A DNA stretch of 64,000 nucleotides from NCBI RefSeq assembly GCF_004363095.1, contig NZ_SNYO01000010.1:62001-126000 (forward strand), given 5' to 3'. Origin of the DNA: Actinomycetospora succinea (GTDB lineage Bacteria; Actinomycetota; Actinomycetes; Mycobacteriales; Pseudonocardiaceae). Made by a program: the position numbers and the translations under genes. Below are positions 41,232 to 50,817 of the stretch, piece by piece; position 1 is the first letter of the stretch; each line of letters begins with the position of its first letter. The notes under the pieces were generated by a model. The model was not told the origin of the DNA and searched no databases. It saw nothing but the letters and a program-made list of their open reading frames with translations.

Positions 41232-41290
41232 CCCGCCACGGCCGTGACAATCACAAGGCGGCATTCTCGCCCCGGCGAGTTCGTGGCGGG
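41232..41290. terminator. Nested inverted repeats between convergent udgX and a secreted-protein gene
   Basis: The outer arms CCCGCCACG (41232-41240) and CGTGGCGGG (41282-41290) enclose an inner hairpin CTCGCC-CC-GGCGAG (41266-41279). Both genes end just outside, so it may terminate both. No U-tract. Confidence 0.45.
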
Positions 41291-41311
41291 CGACCACGGC
41301 AGAGTCGAGAG

Positions 41312-41785
41312 TCAGCTGAGCTCGGCACAGATGTCGTGACTGATGTGGCCGCGCAGAGGCTGGTCGATCGGCTGATTCAGCACGAAACCGACCCGCCCGC
41401 TCGTCGTGATCAGGAACGGCGATCCCACCGACGACGGCTGAACGATCAGCGACTGCCCAGCGAGCGTCAGCCTGTTAGTCGCGGGGTCGAACTTGCCGGG
41501 TCCCGAGATGTTGTAACTCCGAGACTCGCCCGTCGCCTTGTTGGTCGCCGTAGCCGTCGCCGGACCGGTAATGACCAGGAGGCCGTTGGGGAGGGTAGCC
41601 CGAACGTTCTGGGCCGCCGTGGTCTCCACGAGCACGGGGAAAGTGCACACTTCACCGGCTGCGGCGTCTATGAACGTCGAGGTCTGTCCGCCCGGCGGGT
41701 TCGGTAGCGCGACACCCGAGCCGACGGAGAGGGCCATCATCAGACCACTGAAAAGACCAATCCAGAACGCTCGACGGAGCATCAT
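41312..41785 (-). CDS. Secreted hypothetical protein of lower GC
   Basis: 157 residues from the ATG at 41785 (a GGGAG site precedes it; a second ATG follows immediately). The Sec signal peptide is LRRAFWIGLFSGLMMALSVGSGVALP, then a beta-rich mature domain (GEVCTFPVLVETTAAQNVRATLPNGLLVITGPATATATNKATGESRSYNISGPGKF, then SLIVQPSSVGSPFLITTSGRVGFVLNQP) with one Cys near each end (VCTF, DICAEL) that could pair. Similar repeats of unknown function occur in actinomycete secreted proteins. Base composition is clearly less GC-rich than the flanks, suggesting transfer. No function assigned. Confidence 0.7.
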   Translation of the reverse strand: MMLRRAFWIGLFSGLMMALSVGSGVALPNPPGGQTSTFIDAAAGEVCTFPVLVETTAAQNVRATLPNGLLVITGPATATATNKATGESRSYNISGPGKFDPATNRLTLAGQSLIVQPSSVGSPFLITTSGRVGFVLNQPIDQPLRGHISHDICAELS

Positions 41786-41992
41786 TTCTCCCTCGTCCAC
41801 CGACTCACTCGCAGCGACAGGCCGTCAAGCTGCACCCGAGGCGAGGACCTGCGGAATGGGGAGAAGTACGTACTGGTCACGAGCGAAGTCCGAGCCATAC
41901 CGGGACGAGCCCAGTGCGGACCCCGAGCACCCAGAGCCGAATGTGTGCAGGACGTAGCGACTGGAGCCCTCTCGGCCAAGTCAGCGGCTTCC

Positions 41993-44215
<2,223 letters not shown>

Positions 44216-44222
44216 GGGATCG

Positions 44223-44228
44223 AGGTTA
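44223..44228 (-). promoter_or_regulatory. Probable leaderless promoter -10 of uvrB
   Basis: Minus-strand TAACCT lies 7 nt before the uvrB ATG. It overlaps the stop region of the NTF2-like fragment upstream. Confidence 0.5.
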
Positions 44229-44561
44229 ACCGCGCCCCCCGACAGCGTCCGATCCAGCGGGGTCGGTCCCACCGGCGGCCACCCGCTCCCACGACGCCCG
44301 CAGCGGCGCGGTGTCGTAGCAGATGGTGAGCCGCGCGATCCGGTCCCGGTCGTCGGTGAGCGTCACGAGGTCGACGACGTCGAACGGGGCGGGCGTGCCG
44401 TCGCCCAGCACCCACGCGTAGTGGAAGGCCAGCGCGACCTCCTGGTCGTCGACGGGGTCGACGTACACGCGGCGCAGCTCGGTGCTCGACGGCGACGAGT
44501 CCGCGAAGAGCTCCGGGGAGAACCGCGCGGCCGGCAGCCGCCCGTAGAGCGGGGACACCAC
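44226..44561 (-). pseudogene. NTF2/SnoaL-like gene lacking its 5' end
   Basis: The readable frame (111 residues from a GTG at 44561: VVSPLYGRLPAARFSPELFADSS...[47 protein letters not shown]) is an NTF2-like fold lacking the first helix. The same frame continues upstream as SADDVLACFAPGGEV, the expected preceding sequence. It then loses homology at a 16-bp inverted repeat, without any ATG/GTG/TTG before the in-frame stops at about 44682-44690. So the gene looks 5'-truncated, or starts at a non-canonical codon. Substrate unknown. Confidence 0.55.
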
Positions 44562-44632
44562 CTCCCCGCCCGGGGCGAAGCAGGCGAGGACGTCGTCGGC
44601 CGAGCCGACGTCCCGGCTGACACCGCCGCCCC

Positions 44633-44672
44633 GACGGCACCCGCTCCCCCGCGCGTGGGAGCGGGTGCCGTC
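44633..44672. repeat. 16-bp perfect inverted repeat (strong hairpin)
   Basis: Arms GACGGCACCCGCTCCC (44633-44648) and GGGAGCGGGTGCCGTC (44657-44672) with an 8-nt loop. It sits between a 5'-truncated minus-strand gene and a plus-strand gene, where a terminator is not expected. REP/MITE-like insertion is possible. Confidence 0.75.
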
Positions 44673-44682
44673 GTCTGTGACC

Positions 44683-44688
44683 TAGGGT
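44683..44688 (+). promoter_or_regulatory. Probable leaderless promoter -10 of the first DUF402 gene
   Basis: TAGGGT lies 8 nt before the GTG at 44697. The same hexamer is found before the next two genes. Confidence 0.55.
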
Positions 44689-44696
44689 CACGCCCC

Positions 44697-45203
44697 GTGG
44701 GCCTGCACTCCCCGAAGATCGAGACGTTCGACGTCGCCGCCGGCACCAACACCGATCCCAAGGGCTTCGTCCGCGCGGTCGACGAGTACCGCGAGGAGCC
44801 GTTCGGGCTGTACCTGAGCCGGGCGATGGTCGACCACCCGACGCTGACCCACCTGAGGTCGTGGCTGCTGCCCGCCCTCGGCATCCGCGTCACCGACTTC
44901 ACCTGGAAGCCCGGCCACGAGCGCCTCCAGGACCACTACATCGACGTCGCCGACGTCACCCGCGACGGCGCGACGTGGTGGACCGAGGACCACTACGTCG
45001 ACCTCGTCGTCCACACCGGCGAGCGCACCGAGGTCCTCGACCTGGACGAGCTCGCCGAGGCCGTCGCCGCCGGGCTCCTCGACGCCGAACGGGCCGAGCG
45101 GGCCCTGACGACGAGCCACCGCACCCTCGCCGGCCTCGCGGAACAAGGGCACGACCTGGACCGATGGCTCGCCCGTCAGGACGTTGCCCTGACCTGGACG
45201 TGA
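44697..45203 (+). CDS. DUF402-domain protein (first of a tandem pair)
   Basis: 168 residues from the GTG at 44697. It carries the DUF402 pattern of a beta-rich phosphoester-binding fold (FTWKPGHERLQDHYIDVADVTRDGATWWTEDHYVDLVVHTGERTEVLDLDELAEAVAAGLLDAERAERALTTSHRTLAGL). The family includes nucleoside or phosphonate-diphosphate hydrolases (FomD-like) that use divalent metal; the Asp pairs DLVVHT and LDLDEL are likely ligands. A frame open upstream reads into uvrB and is not part of it. Leaderless start inferred from the TAGGGT hexamer. Confidence 0.85.
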   Translation: MGLHSPKIETFDVAAGTNTDPKGFVRAVDEYREEPFGLYLSRAMVDHPTLTHLRSWLLPALGIRVTDFTWKPGHERLQDHYIDVADVTRDGATWWTEDHYVDLVVHTGERTEVLDLDELAEAVAAGLLDAERAERALTTSHRTLAGLAEQGHDLDRWLARQDVALTWT

Positions 45204-45276
45204 CCTGCCCCACACCCTGAATGACACCGCTGACATTCGGGTACGGGTCGGCTCCTGGCCACCCGGACGGGTGTCC

Positions 45277-45282
45277 TAGGGT
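45277..45282 (+). promoter_or_regulatory. Probable leaderless promoter -10 of the second DUF402 gene
   Basis: TAGGGT lies 8 nt before the GTG at 45291. Confidence 0.55.
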
Positions 45283-45290
45283 CCAGCGCC

Positions 45291-45854
45291 GTGAGTCCGG
45301 TCGTCTCCCGCCAGCTGGTCGAGGTCGTCGACACCCGTGCGGCCACCCGCACCGTCCCCCTCGCCTCCGAGCACGTCCCCGAGCACGTCACCGTGCACGC
45401 CTCCGAGCAGGTCGCCGAGCAGGCCCTCGACCGGTGGCACGTCGCCGACGGGCACCTGCGCACGACGGTGCTGAGCCCCGAGGACCCCTTCGTCCTGGCG
45501 GAGACGTGCTGGTACGTCGCCGACCACGGCCTGCGGATACGCCGGCGCCTCCCGCGCGACGGCGACGCGGCCGGGGTGACCACCGAGATCGGCGCGGTGC
45601 GGATCGTCGTCGACGGCCCGCAGTGGCGCTGCACCGACCTCCTGCTCGGCCTCGAGGTCGTGCCCGGGCGCCCGGCCCGCGTCGTCCACGACGCCGACTT
45701 CGCCGCCGCCGTCGCGGGCGGCGTGCTCTCCGGCGCGGACGCCGACGAGGCGATGAGCACCGTGCACCGCGTGCTCGGCGAGCTCGTCGACGCCCGCCAC
45801 GACCTCGAGACCTGGACCGCGTCGCTCGGCACGGGGTCGCTCACCCGCTTCTAG
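45291..45854 (+). CDS. DUF402-like protein (second of a tandem pair)
   Basis: 187 residues. Conserved C-terminal module: CTDLLLGLEVVPGRPARVVHDADFAAAVAGGVLSGADADEAMSTVHRVLGELVDARHDLETW, parallel in layout to the end of the DUF402 protein just upstream. The N-terminal half (EHVTVHASEQVAEQALDRWHVADGHLRTTVLSPEDPFVLAETCWYVADHG) is more divergent. It has lost the clear DYxD metal ligands in places, so activity is uncertain. Its TAG stop supplies the -10 hexamer of the next gene. Confidence 0.65.
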   Translation: MSPVVSRQLVEVVDTRAATRTVPLASEHVPEHVTVHASEQVAEQALDRWHVADGHLRTTVLSPEDPFVLAETCWYVADHGLRIRRRLPRDGDAAGVTTEIGAVRIVVDGPQWRCTDLLLGLEVVPGRPARVVHDADFAAAVAGGVLSGADADEAMSTVHRVLGELVDARHDLETWTASLGTGSLTRF

Positions 45855-45857
45855 GGT
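45852..45857 (+). promoter_or_regulatory. Probable leaderless promoter -10 of the antiporter gene
   Basis: TAGGGT, whose first three bases are the stop codon of the preceding gene, lies 6 nt before the GTG at 45864. Confidence 0.5.
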
Positions 45858-45863
45858 CGCACC

Positions 45864-47552
45864 GTGGGCAGCCTGCTGGTCGTCGTCCTGGGCCTGCTGG
45901 CGATCGCCGGGGTCCGGGTGCTCGCCGAGCGCGTCGGCGTCGCGGCACCGCTGCTGCTCGTGCTGGTGGGCGTCGCCGTGTCGGTGCTGCCCGGTGTGCC
46001 GCCCGTGGTCGTCGACCCGGAGTGGGTGCTCGCGGGCATCCTCCCGCCGCTGCTCTTCTCGTCGGCCGTCGCGATGCCGGCGATGGACTTCCGCCGCGCG
46101 TTCGGGGCCGTCAGCGGGCTGTCGGTGGTGCTCGTGGTGGTCTCGTCGGTGGTGGTCGGGCTGCTGGTCAGCCTGCTCGTGCCCGGCCTCGGGATCGCCG
46201 GCGGCATCGCGCTCGGGGCGATCCTCGCGCCCACCGACGCCGCCGCGACCGCGATCGTCCGGCGGGTCGGCGTCACCTCGCGCGTCGTCACCGTGCTCGA
46301 CGGCGAGGGCCTGCTCAACGACGCGACGGCCCTGGTCCTGCTGCGCGCCGCGATCGCCGCGAGCGCGGTGTCGGTGTCGATCGGGGGCGTCGTCGGCCAG
46401 TTCGCCCTCGCGGTGGTGGTCGCCGTGGTGCTCGGGATCGTCGTCGGGCGCCTCGGGCTCGCCGTCCGCCGCCGGATCGCCGACCCGACAGTCAACACCG
46501 TCCTGTCGTTCGCCACGCCGTTCGTCGCCTCGCTGCCCGCCGAGGAGCTCGGCGCCTCCGGGCTCGTCGCCGCCGTGGCGGCCGGGCTCGTCACCGGCCA
46601 CGGCGCGACCCGGTCCCTGCCCGTGCAGCACCGGCTCTCGGACACCGAGAGCTGGCGCACCGTCGAGCTCGTCCTCGAGGGCACGATCTTCCTGCTGATG
46701 GGGCTCGAGCTCACCGCGGTGCTCGAGGACCTGCACCGCGACGGCGGGGCGGTCGGCCTCGGCCTGGGCCTCGCGGCGGTCGCGCTCGTGGCGACCGTCG
46801 TCGTGCGGGCCGGGTACGTGTCGGGGCTGGTGCTGTGGCTGCGGGCGTCGGCCCGTCGCGGGGCGGCGATGCAGGACCAGCTGCAGGAGATGAACGCCCA
46901 GCTCGAGGCGGGCGAGCAGGTGACGATCCGCGGCCGGGCGGTCTCGCTCACCAGCCCCCGGCGGATCGCCGCGTTCGGCCAGCGGCTCCGGCTCCAGATC
47001 GCCGACATCGACTACTTCCGCCGCGCACCGCTCGGTCCGCGCGAGGGCACCGTCATCGTGTGGGCGGGGATGCGCGGCGCGGTCACGCTCGCGGCGGCGC
47101 AGACCCTGCCGACCGACTTCCCGGAGCGCTCGCTGCTGGTGTTCGTCGCCTTCACCGTCGCCGCGGGCTCGCTGCTGCTGCAGGGCGGCACCCTCGCGCT
47201 GCTCGTGCGCTGGATCCGGCCGGCACGCGCCGAGGTCCCGTCGGCCGCGGAGCAGGAGGCGCTGCGGGACCGGCTGACCGCGGCCAACCTCGAGGTCCTC
47301 GACCGCCACCTCGACGAGCCCGAGATCGCGGCCTTCCGGGAGCGCCTCGCCGATCGCGACGGGCGCCCCGACCCGGCCACGGCGTCGGACACCCGCGTCC
47401 GGGTCCGCCTGGAGATGATCGAGGCGCAGCGCGCGGCCCTGCTCGACGCCCGCGACGAGGGCCGCTTCACGTCGTCGGCGCTGGCCGCGGCCCTGGAGAA
47501 CCTCGACGCCGAGCAGATCAGCCTGGAGCTGCGGAGCGCCCAGCTCGAGTGA
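45864..47552 (+). CDS. CPA1-type Na+/H+ antiporter (NhaP-like)
   Basis: 562 residues. About eleven hydrophobic helices lie in the first ~440 residues, with the CPA1 landmarks ILPPLLFSSAVAMPAMDFRR, GAILAPTDAAATAIVRRVGV (PTD motif), DGEGLLNDATALVLL (ND motif for cation binding) and WAGMRGAVTLAAAQTLP. A cytosolic insert (QDQLQEMNAQLEAGEQVTIRG) and a ~115-residue charged C-tail follow, probably regulatory. It exchanges protons for Na+ or K+ at the membrane. It ends in a tandem repeat shared with the coaE stop. Confidence 0.93.
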   Translation: MGSLLVVVLGLLAIAGVRVLAERVGVAAPLLLVLVGVAVSVLPGVPPVVVDPEWVLAGILPPLLFSSAVAMPAMDFRRAFGAVSGLSVVLVVVSSVVVGLLVSLLVPGLGIAGGIALGAILAPTDAAATAIVRRVGVTSRVVTVLDGEGLLNDATALVLLRAAIAASAVSVSIGGVVGQFALAVVVAVVLGIVVGRLGLAVRRRIADPTVNTVLSFATPFVASLPAEELGASGLVAAVAAGLVTGHGATRSLPVQHRLSDTESWRTVELVLEGTIFLLMGLELTAVLEDLHRDGGAVGLGLGLAAVALVATVVVRAGYVSGLVLWLRASARRGAAMQDQLQEMNAQLEAGEQVTIRGRAVSLTSPRRIAAFGQRLRLQIADIDYFRRAPLGPREGTVIVWAGMRGAVTLAAAQTLPTDFPERSLLVFVAFTVAAGSLLLQGGTLALLVRWIRPARAEVPSAAEQEALRDRLTAANLEVLDRHLDEPEIAAFRERLADRDGRPDPATASDTRVRVRLEMIEAQRAALLDARDEGRFTSSALAAALENLDAEQISLELRSAQLE

Positions 47553-47590
47553 TCACGGCAGCGTGATCACGGCAGCGTGATCACGGCAGG
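47549..47590. repeat. Three 14-bp tandem units spanning two convergent stop codons
   Basis: GTGATCACGGCAGC is repeated at 47549, 47563 and 47577 (the last ends GG). Each unit contains the palindrome TGATCA, which gives a TGA stop on both strands. The antiporter stops in the first unit and coaE in the last. Confidence 0.85.
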
Positions 47591-48618
47591 GCGACCTCGG
47601 CGCGCACGGCGTCCGGGTCGGCGGCGACGCGGTCCGGGTCCCGACGGGCGCGCTCGCGGGCGTCGACGATCGCCCGCGCCTGCTTCGCCTCGCGCCGCTT
47701 CTTGCCGTCGAGGACGAGCACGCGGGCCGGACGGGCGGGGTCGGCGGAGCCGTGGCGCCCCGCGCCCGTGCGGGGGAACCCGGCGGCCACGAAGGCCTCG
47801 ACGAGGTCGTCGCCGGGCCTGTCGGCCTCCACGAGCACGTCGACGACATCGGGGGCGGGCAGCCCGGGAACCGCGCCGGGCCCGACGAGCTCGACGCGCC
47901 GGACGCGCTCGCCCCCGGCAGCGGCGAGGCGGGCGGCGAGGCGCTGCCCGACGACCGGGCGGTCCTCGGCGGGCGCCACGATCTCGGTCGGCGCCGCCAC
48001 GACCCGGCCGTGCTCGAGGTTCTCCGCGAAGGGCACGAGGCGCTCGTGCCACAGGCGCTCGACCTGCTCCCGCAGGGCCCCGGCCGCACCGGCGTTCTCC
48101 AGCCAGACGTCGGCGGCGGCGCGCCGGGCGTCGTCGTCGGCCTGCGCGGCCATGCGCGCGCGGGCGTCCTCGACGGTCATGCCGCGGGTGTCGACGAGCC
48201 GCGTGACCCGGACGTCCACCGGCGCGTCGACCACGACGACCAGCGCGAACGCCGCGCCCATCCCGTTCTCGACGAGCAGCGGGATGTCGTGGACGACCAC
48301 GGCGTCGTCGTCGGCGCCCGCCACCATCTCGGCGGTCCGGGCCCCGATCCGCGGGTGCAGGATGCCGTTGAGGGTCTGACGCTTGGCGTCGTCGCCGAAG
48401 ACGATGCGCCCGAGCGCAGGACGGTCGAGCGCGCCGTCGGCGTCGAGGACATCCTCGCCGAACGCCGCGACGACGTCGGCCAGGCCCTCGGTGCCGGGTT
48501 CGACGACCTCGCGGGCGATCCGGTCGGCGTCGATCACCACCGCGCCCAGTTCGGTGAGCGTCTCCGCCACCGTCGACTTCCCCGCCCCGATCCCACCGGT
48601 GAGCCCCAGCCTCAGCAC
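47581..48618 (-). CDS. coaE: Dephospho-CoA kinase CoaE with a degenerate C-terminal UPF0157-like region
   Basis: 345 residues from the GTG at 48618. Residues 1-195: LRLGLTGGIGAGKSTVAETLTELGAVVIDADRIAREVVEPG (P-loop, DADR), RIVFGDDAKRQTLNGILHPRIG, VVVHDIPLLVENGM, and VDTRGMTVEDARARMAAQADDDARRAAADVWLENAG. It completes CoA synthesis. In actinobacteria CoaE is usually fused to a GrpB/UPF0157 domain. Here a shortened, degraded version is recognisable (VRRVELVGPGAVPGLPAPDVVDVLVEAD), and the domain's usual C-terminal third is absent. CACACT lies 6 nt before the start. Confidence 0.93.
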   Translation of the reverse strand: MLRLGLTGGIGAGKSTVAETLTELGAVVIDADRIAREVVEPGTEGLADVVAAFGEDVLDADGALDRPALGRIVFGDDAKRQTLNGILHPRIGARTAEMVAGADDDAVVVHDIPLLVENGMGAAFALVVVVDAPVDVRVTRLVDTRGMTVEDARARMAAQADDDARRAAADVWLENAGAAGALREQVERLWHERLVPFAENLEHGRVVAAPTEIVAPAEDRPVVGQRLAARLAAAGGERVRRVELVGPGAVPGLPAPDVVDVLVEADRPGDDLVEAFVAAGFPRTGAGRHGSADPARPARVLVLDGKKRREAKQARAIVDARERARRDPDRVAADPDAVRAEVALP

Positions 48619-48761
48619 GCCCGCAGTGTGCCCAGCGGGCGGATCACTCACTCGACCCGGGGTCGAGAGTCGCTCGGCGAGTCCCTTCTGTCCCAGACGC
48701 CACAGCGGTATGGTGACGCCCCGCTCGCACCATCCGTACCACTCGCTCCGGGAGCCGCCGC

Positions 48762-48959
48762 GTGTTCCGTTCGCGTCGCCACGCAGGACGCCACCGTCTC
48801 GGCGACGCCGGGCTGACCTGGTGCCGGGAGCTCCCCCAGGTCGCGATGGCCCTCGCGGCACCGCACATCGCGCGCCGCGGTCTCGTCGAGCGCTTCCTCG
48901 CGGGCTCGCGCCACCTGCGCCCCGCCTTCGGCACCGCCGCCCCGCCGGCCTTCGGCTAG
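48762..48959 (+). CDS. Possible short hypothetical protein
   Basis: 65 residues from a GTG at 48762 (VFRSRRHAGRHRLGDAGLTWCRELPQVAMALAAPHIARRGLVERFLAGSRHLRPAFG...). GGGAG lies 8 nt upstream. The sequence is basic and helical, without recognised motifs. It may be only a chance open frame in GC-rich DNA, but it is the sole candidate gene in the 48619-49290 gap. Confidence 0.3.
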   Translation: MFRSRRHAGRHRLGDAGLTWCRELPQVAMALAAPHIARRGLVERFLAGSRHLRPAFGTAAPPAFG

Positions 48960-48966
48960 CTCTCCC

Positions 48967-49009
48967 GCGCGCACCGACCCCGCGCGCACCGACCCGCGCG
49001 CACCGACCC
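48967..49009. repeat. Three tandem copies of a 14-bp unit
   Basis: GCGCGCACCGACCC occurs at 48967, 48982 and 48996 (14-15 nt period), just after the possible small gene. No function seen. Confidence 0.75.
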
Positions 49010-49076
49010 GCGCGCGCTCTCCGGCGGCACGCCCTCCTGGCGGCACGCGCTGGCCCGTTCGCGCGCGCCGCTGGGA

Positions 49077-49205
49077 AACGAACGGCGAGCTCGTTGCCTG
49101 CGAAGCAGCGAAAGCGCCGTTCGTTCGTCACGGTGCCGGCCTGCCCCGCCCGGTGATCAACGGGGGTCTTGCGTGCCCAGAAGCAGCGAACGGCGCGTTC
49201 GCTGC
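49077..49205. repeat. Two related hairpin elements (REP-like) downstream of rpsA
   Basis: Element 1 pairs AACGAACGGCG (49077-49087) with CGCCGTTCGTT (49115-49125). Element 2 pairs GCAGCGAACG (49183-49192) with CGTTCGCTGC (49196-49205). Both share GAAGCAGCGAA and GCGCC/GCGCG-TTCG cores, suggesting copies of one dispersed palindrome. The rest of this gene-free stretch to 49230 shows nothing else. Confidence 0.6.
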
Positions 49206-49230
49206 ATCTCACGCCGGCCCCGGGAACGAC

Positions 49231-49267
49231 GACGGGCCCCCACCCCGCGAGGGATGAGGGCCCGTCG
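49231..49267 (-). terminator. Probable terminator hairpin of rpsA
   Basis: GACGGGCCC (49231-) and GGGCCCGTC (49258-49266) form a GC-rich stem with an ~18-nt loop, 24 nt past the rpsA stop. There is no long U-tract, as is common in actinobacteria. Confidence 0.6.
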
Positions 49268-49290
49268 GTCGAGCTCGAAACAGCTGGTGA

Positions 49291-50817
49291 TCAGCCGCCG
49301 GAGAGCTTCTCGCGGAGCGCCGCGAGCTGGGCGTCGCTGGCCAGCGCGCCGCCGCCGCTCTGCGAGGGCGGGCCCTGGCCCGGGTCGGACGCGTCGCCCG
49401 CGTCCTCGCCACCGTCGTCGTCGCCGGACGACGGGCCGCCCGAGGAGTAGTTGGCCGGCGCGACCTCGGCCGCCTCCGCCTCCTGCTCCTGGGTGCGCTG
49501 CAGCTGCGCGATGTGCTGCTCGTAGCGGGCGTAGGCCGCCTGGTACTGGCGCTCCCACTCCTCGCGCTGGCTCTCGTAGCCCTCGCGCCAGTCGCCCGAG
49601 TCGGGGTCGAAGCCCTCGGGGTAGATGTAGTTGCCCGCGTCGTCGTACTCGGCCGCCATGCCGTAGAGCGCCGGGTCGAACTCGGTCTCGGTGGTCATGC
49701 CCTCGTTGGCCTGCTTGAGGGACAGCGAGATGCGGCGACGGTCGAGGTCGATGTCGATGACCTTGACCATGACGTCGTTGCCGACCTGGACGACCTGCTC
49801 CGGCACCTCGACGTGGCGCTCGGCCAGCTCCGAGATGTGGACCAGGCCCTCGATGCCCTCGTCCACGCGGACGAACGCACCGAACGGCACCAGCTTCGTG
49901 ACCTTGCCGGGCACGATCTGGCCGATCTGGTGGGTGCGGGCGAACTGGCGCCACGGGTCCTCCTGCGTCGCCTTCAGCGACAGGGAGACCCGCTCGCGGT
50001 CGAGGTCGACGTCGAGGACCTCGACCTTGACCTCCTGGCCCACCTCGACCACCTCGGACGGGTGGTCGATGTGCTTCCAGGACAGCTCCGAGACGTGGAC
50101 CAGACCGTCGACACCGCCGAGGTCGACGAACGCACCGAAGTTGACGATCGACGAGACCTGGCCGGACCGGATCTGGCCCTTGGCGAGCTGGTTGAGGAAC
50201 TCGCTGCGCACCGCCGACTGGGTCTGCTCCAGCCACGCACGGCGGGAGAGGACGACGTTGTTGCGGTTCTTGTCCAGCTCGATGATCTTGGCCTCGATCT
50301 CCTTGCCCACGTAGGGCTGGAGGTCGCGGACGCGGCGCATCTCGACCAGCGAGGCCGGGAGGAAGCCGCGCAGGCCGATGTCGAGGATGAGGCCGCCCTT
50401 GACGACCTCGATGACGGTGCCCTTGACGGGCTCGTCGTTGTCCTTGAGCTGCTCGATCGTGCCCCAGGCGCGCTCGTACTGCGCGCGCTTCTTGGACAGG
50501 ATCAGCCGGCCCTCCTTGTCCTCCTTCTGGAGAACGAGGGCTTCGACCTCGTCGCCGACGGCGACGACCTCGTTGGGATCGACATCGTGCTTGATGGACA
50601 GCTCACGCGAGGGGATGACGCCCTCGGTCTTGTAGCCGATGTCGAGGAGGACCTCGTCCCGGTCGACCTTCACGATGGTTCCTTCGACGATGTCGCCATC
50701 GTTGAAGTACTTGATCGTCTGGTCGATGGCGGCGAGGAAGTCCTCTTCCGACCCGATGTCGTTGATCGCAACCTGGGGGCTGGTCGACGTCGGGGCGGTG
50801 TGGGTGTCGATGGACAT
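49291..50817 (-). CDS. rpsA: 30S ribosomal protein S1
   Basis: 508 residues. Four S1 OB-fold domains follow in order: DIVEGTIVKVDRDEVLLDIGYKTEGVIPSREL; VKGTVIEVVKGGLILDIGLRGFLPASLVEMR; RSGQVSSIVNFGAFVDLGGVDGLVHVSELSW; PGKVTKLVPFGAFVRVDEGIEGLVHISELAE. Four domains is usual for actinobacterial S1, against six in E. coli. A Tyr/Glu/Gln-rich and then acidic Gly/Ser tail (YQAAYARYEQHIAQLQRTQEQEAEAAEVAP...DDDGGEDAGD) follows. S1 helps mRNAs with leaders dock on the ribosome. This matters here because many nearby genes look leaderless. ATG at 50817. Confidence 0.97.
   Translation of the reverse strand: MSIDTHTAPTSTSPQVAINDIGSEEDFLAAIDQTIKYFNDGDIVEGTIVKVDRDEVLLDIGYKTEGVIPSRELSIKHDVDPNEVVAVGDEVEALVLQKEDKEGRLILSKKRAQYERAWGTIEQLKDNDEPVKGTVIEVVKGGLILDIGLRGFLPASLVEMRRVRDLQPYVGKEIEAKIIELDKNRNNVVLSRRAWLEQTQSAVRSEFLNQLAKGQIRSGQVSSIVNFGAFVDLGGVDGLVHVSELSWKHIDHPSEVVEVGQEVKVEVLDVDLDRERVSLSLKATQEDPWRQFARTHQIGQIVPGKVTKLVPFGAFVRVDEGIEGLVHISELAERHVEVPEQVVQVGNDVMVKVIDIDLDRRRISLSLKQANEGMTTETEFDPALYGMAAEYDDAGNYIYPEGFDPDSGDWREGYESQREEWERQYQAAYARYEQHIAQLQRTQEQEAEAAEVAPANYSSGGPSSGDDDGGEDAGDASDPGQGPPSQSGGGALASDAQLAALREKLSGG

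Noticed and set aside
45276..47309. Long open frame opposite the antiporter gene
   Set aside because: Arg/His/Asp-rich low-complexity product typical of antisense GC-rich frames.
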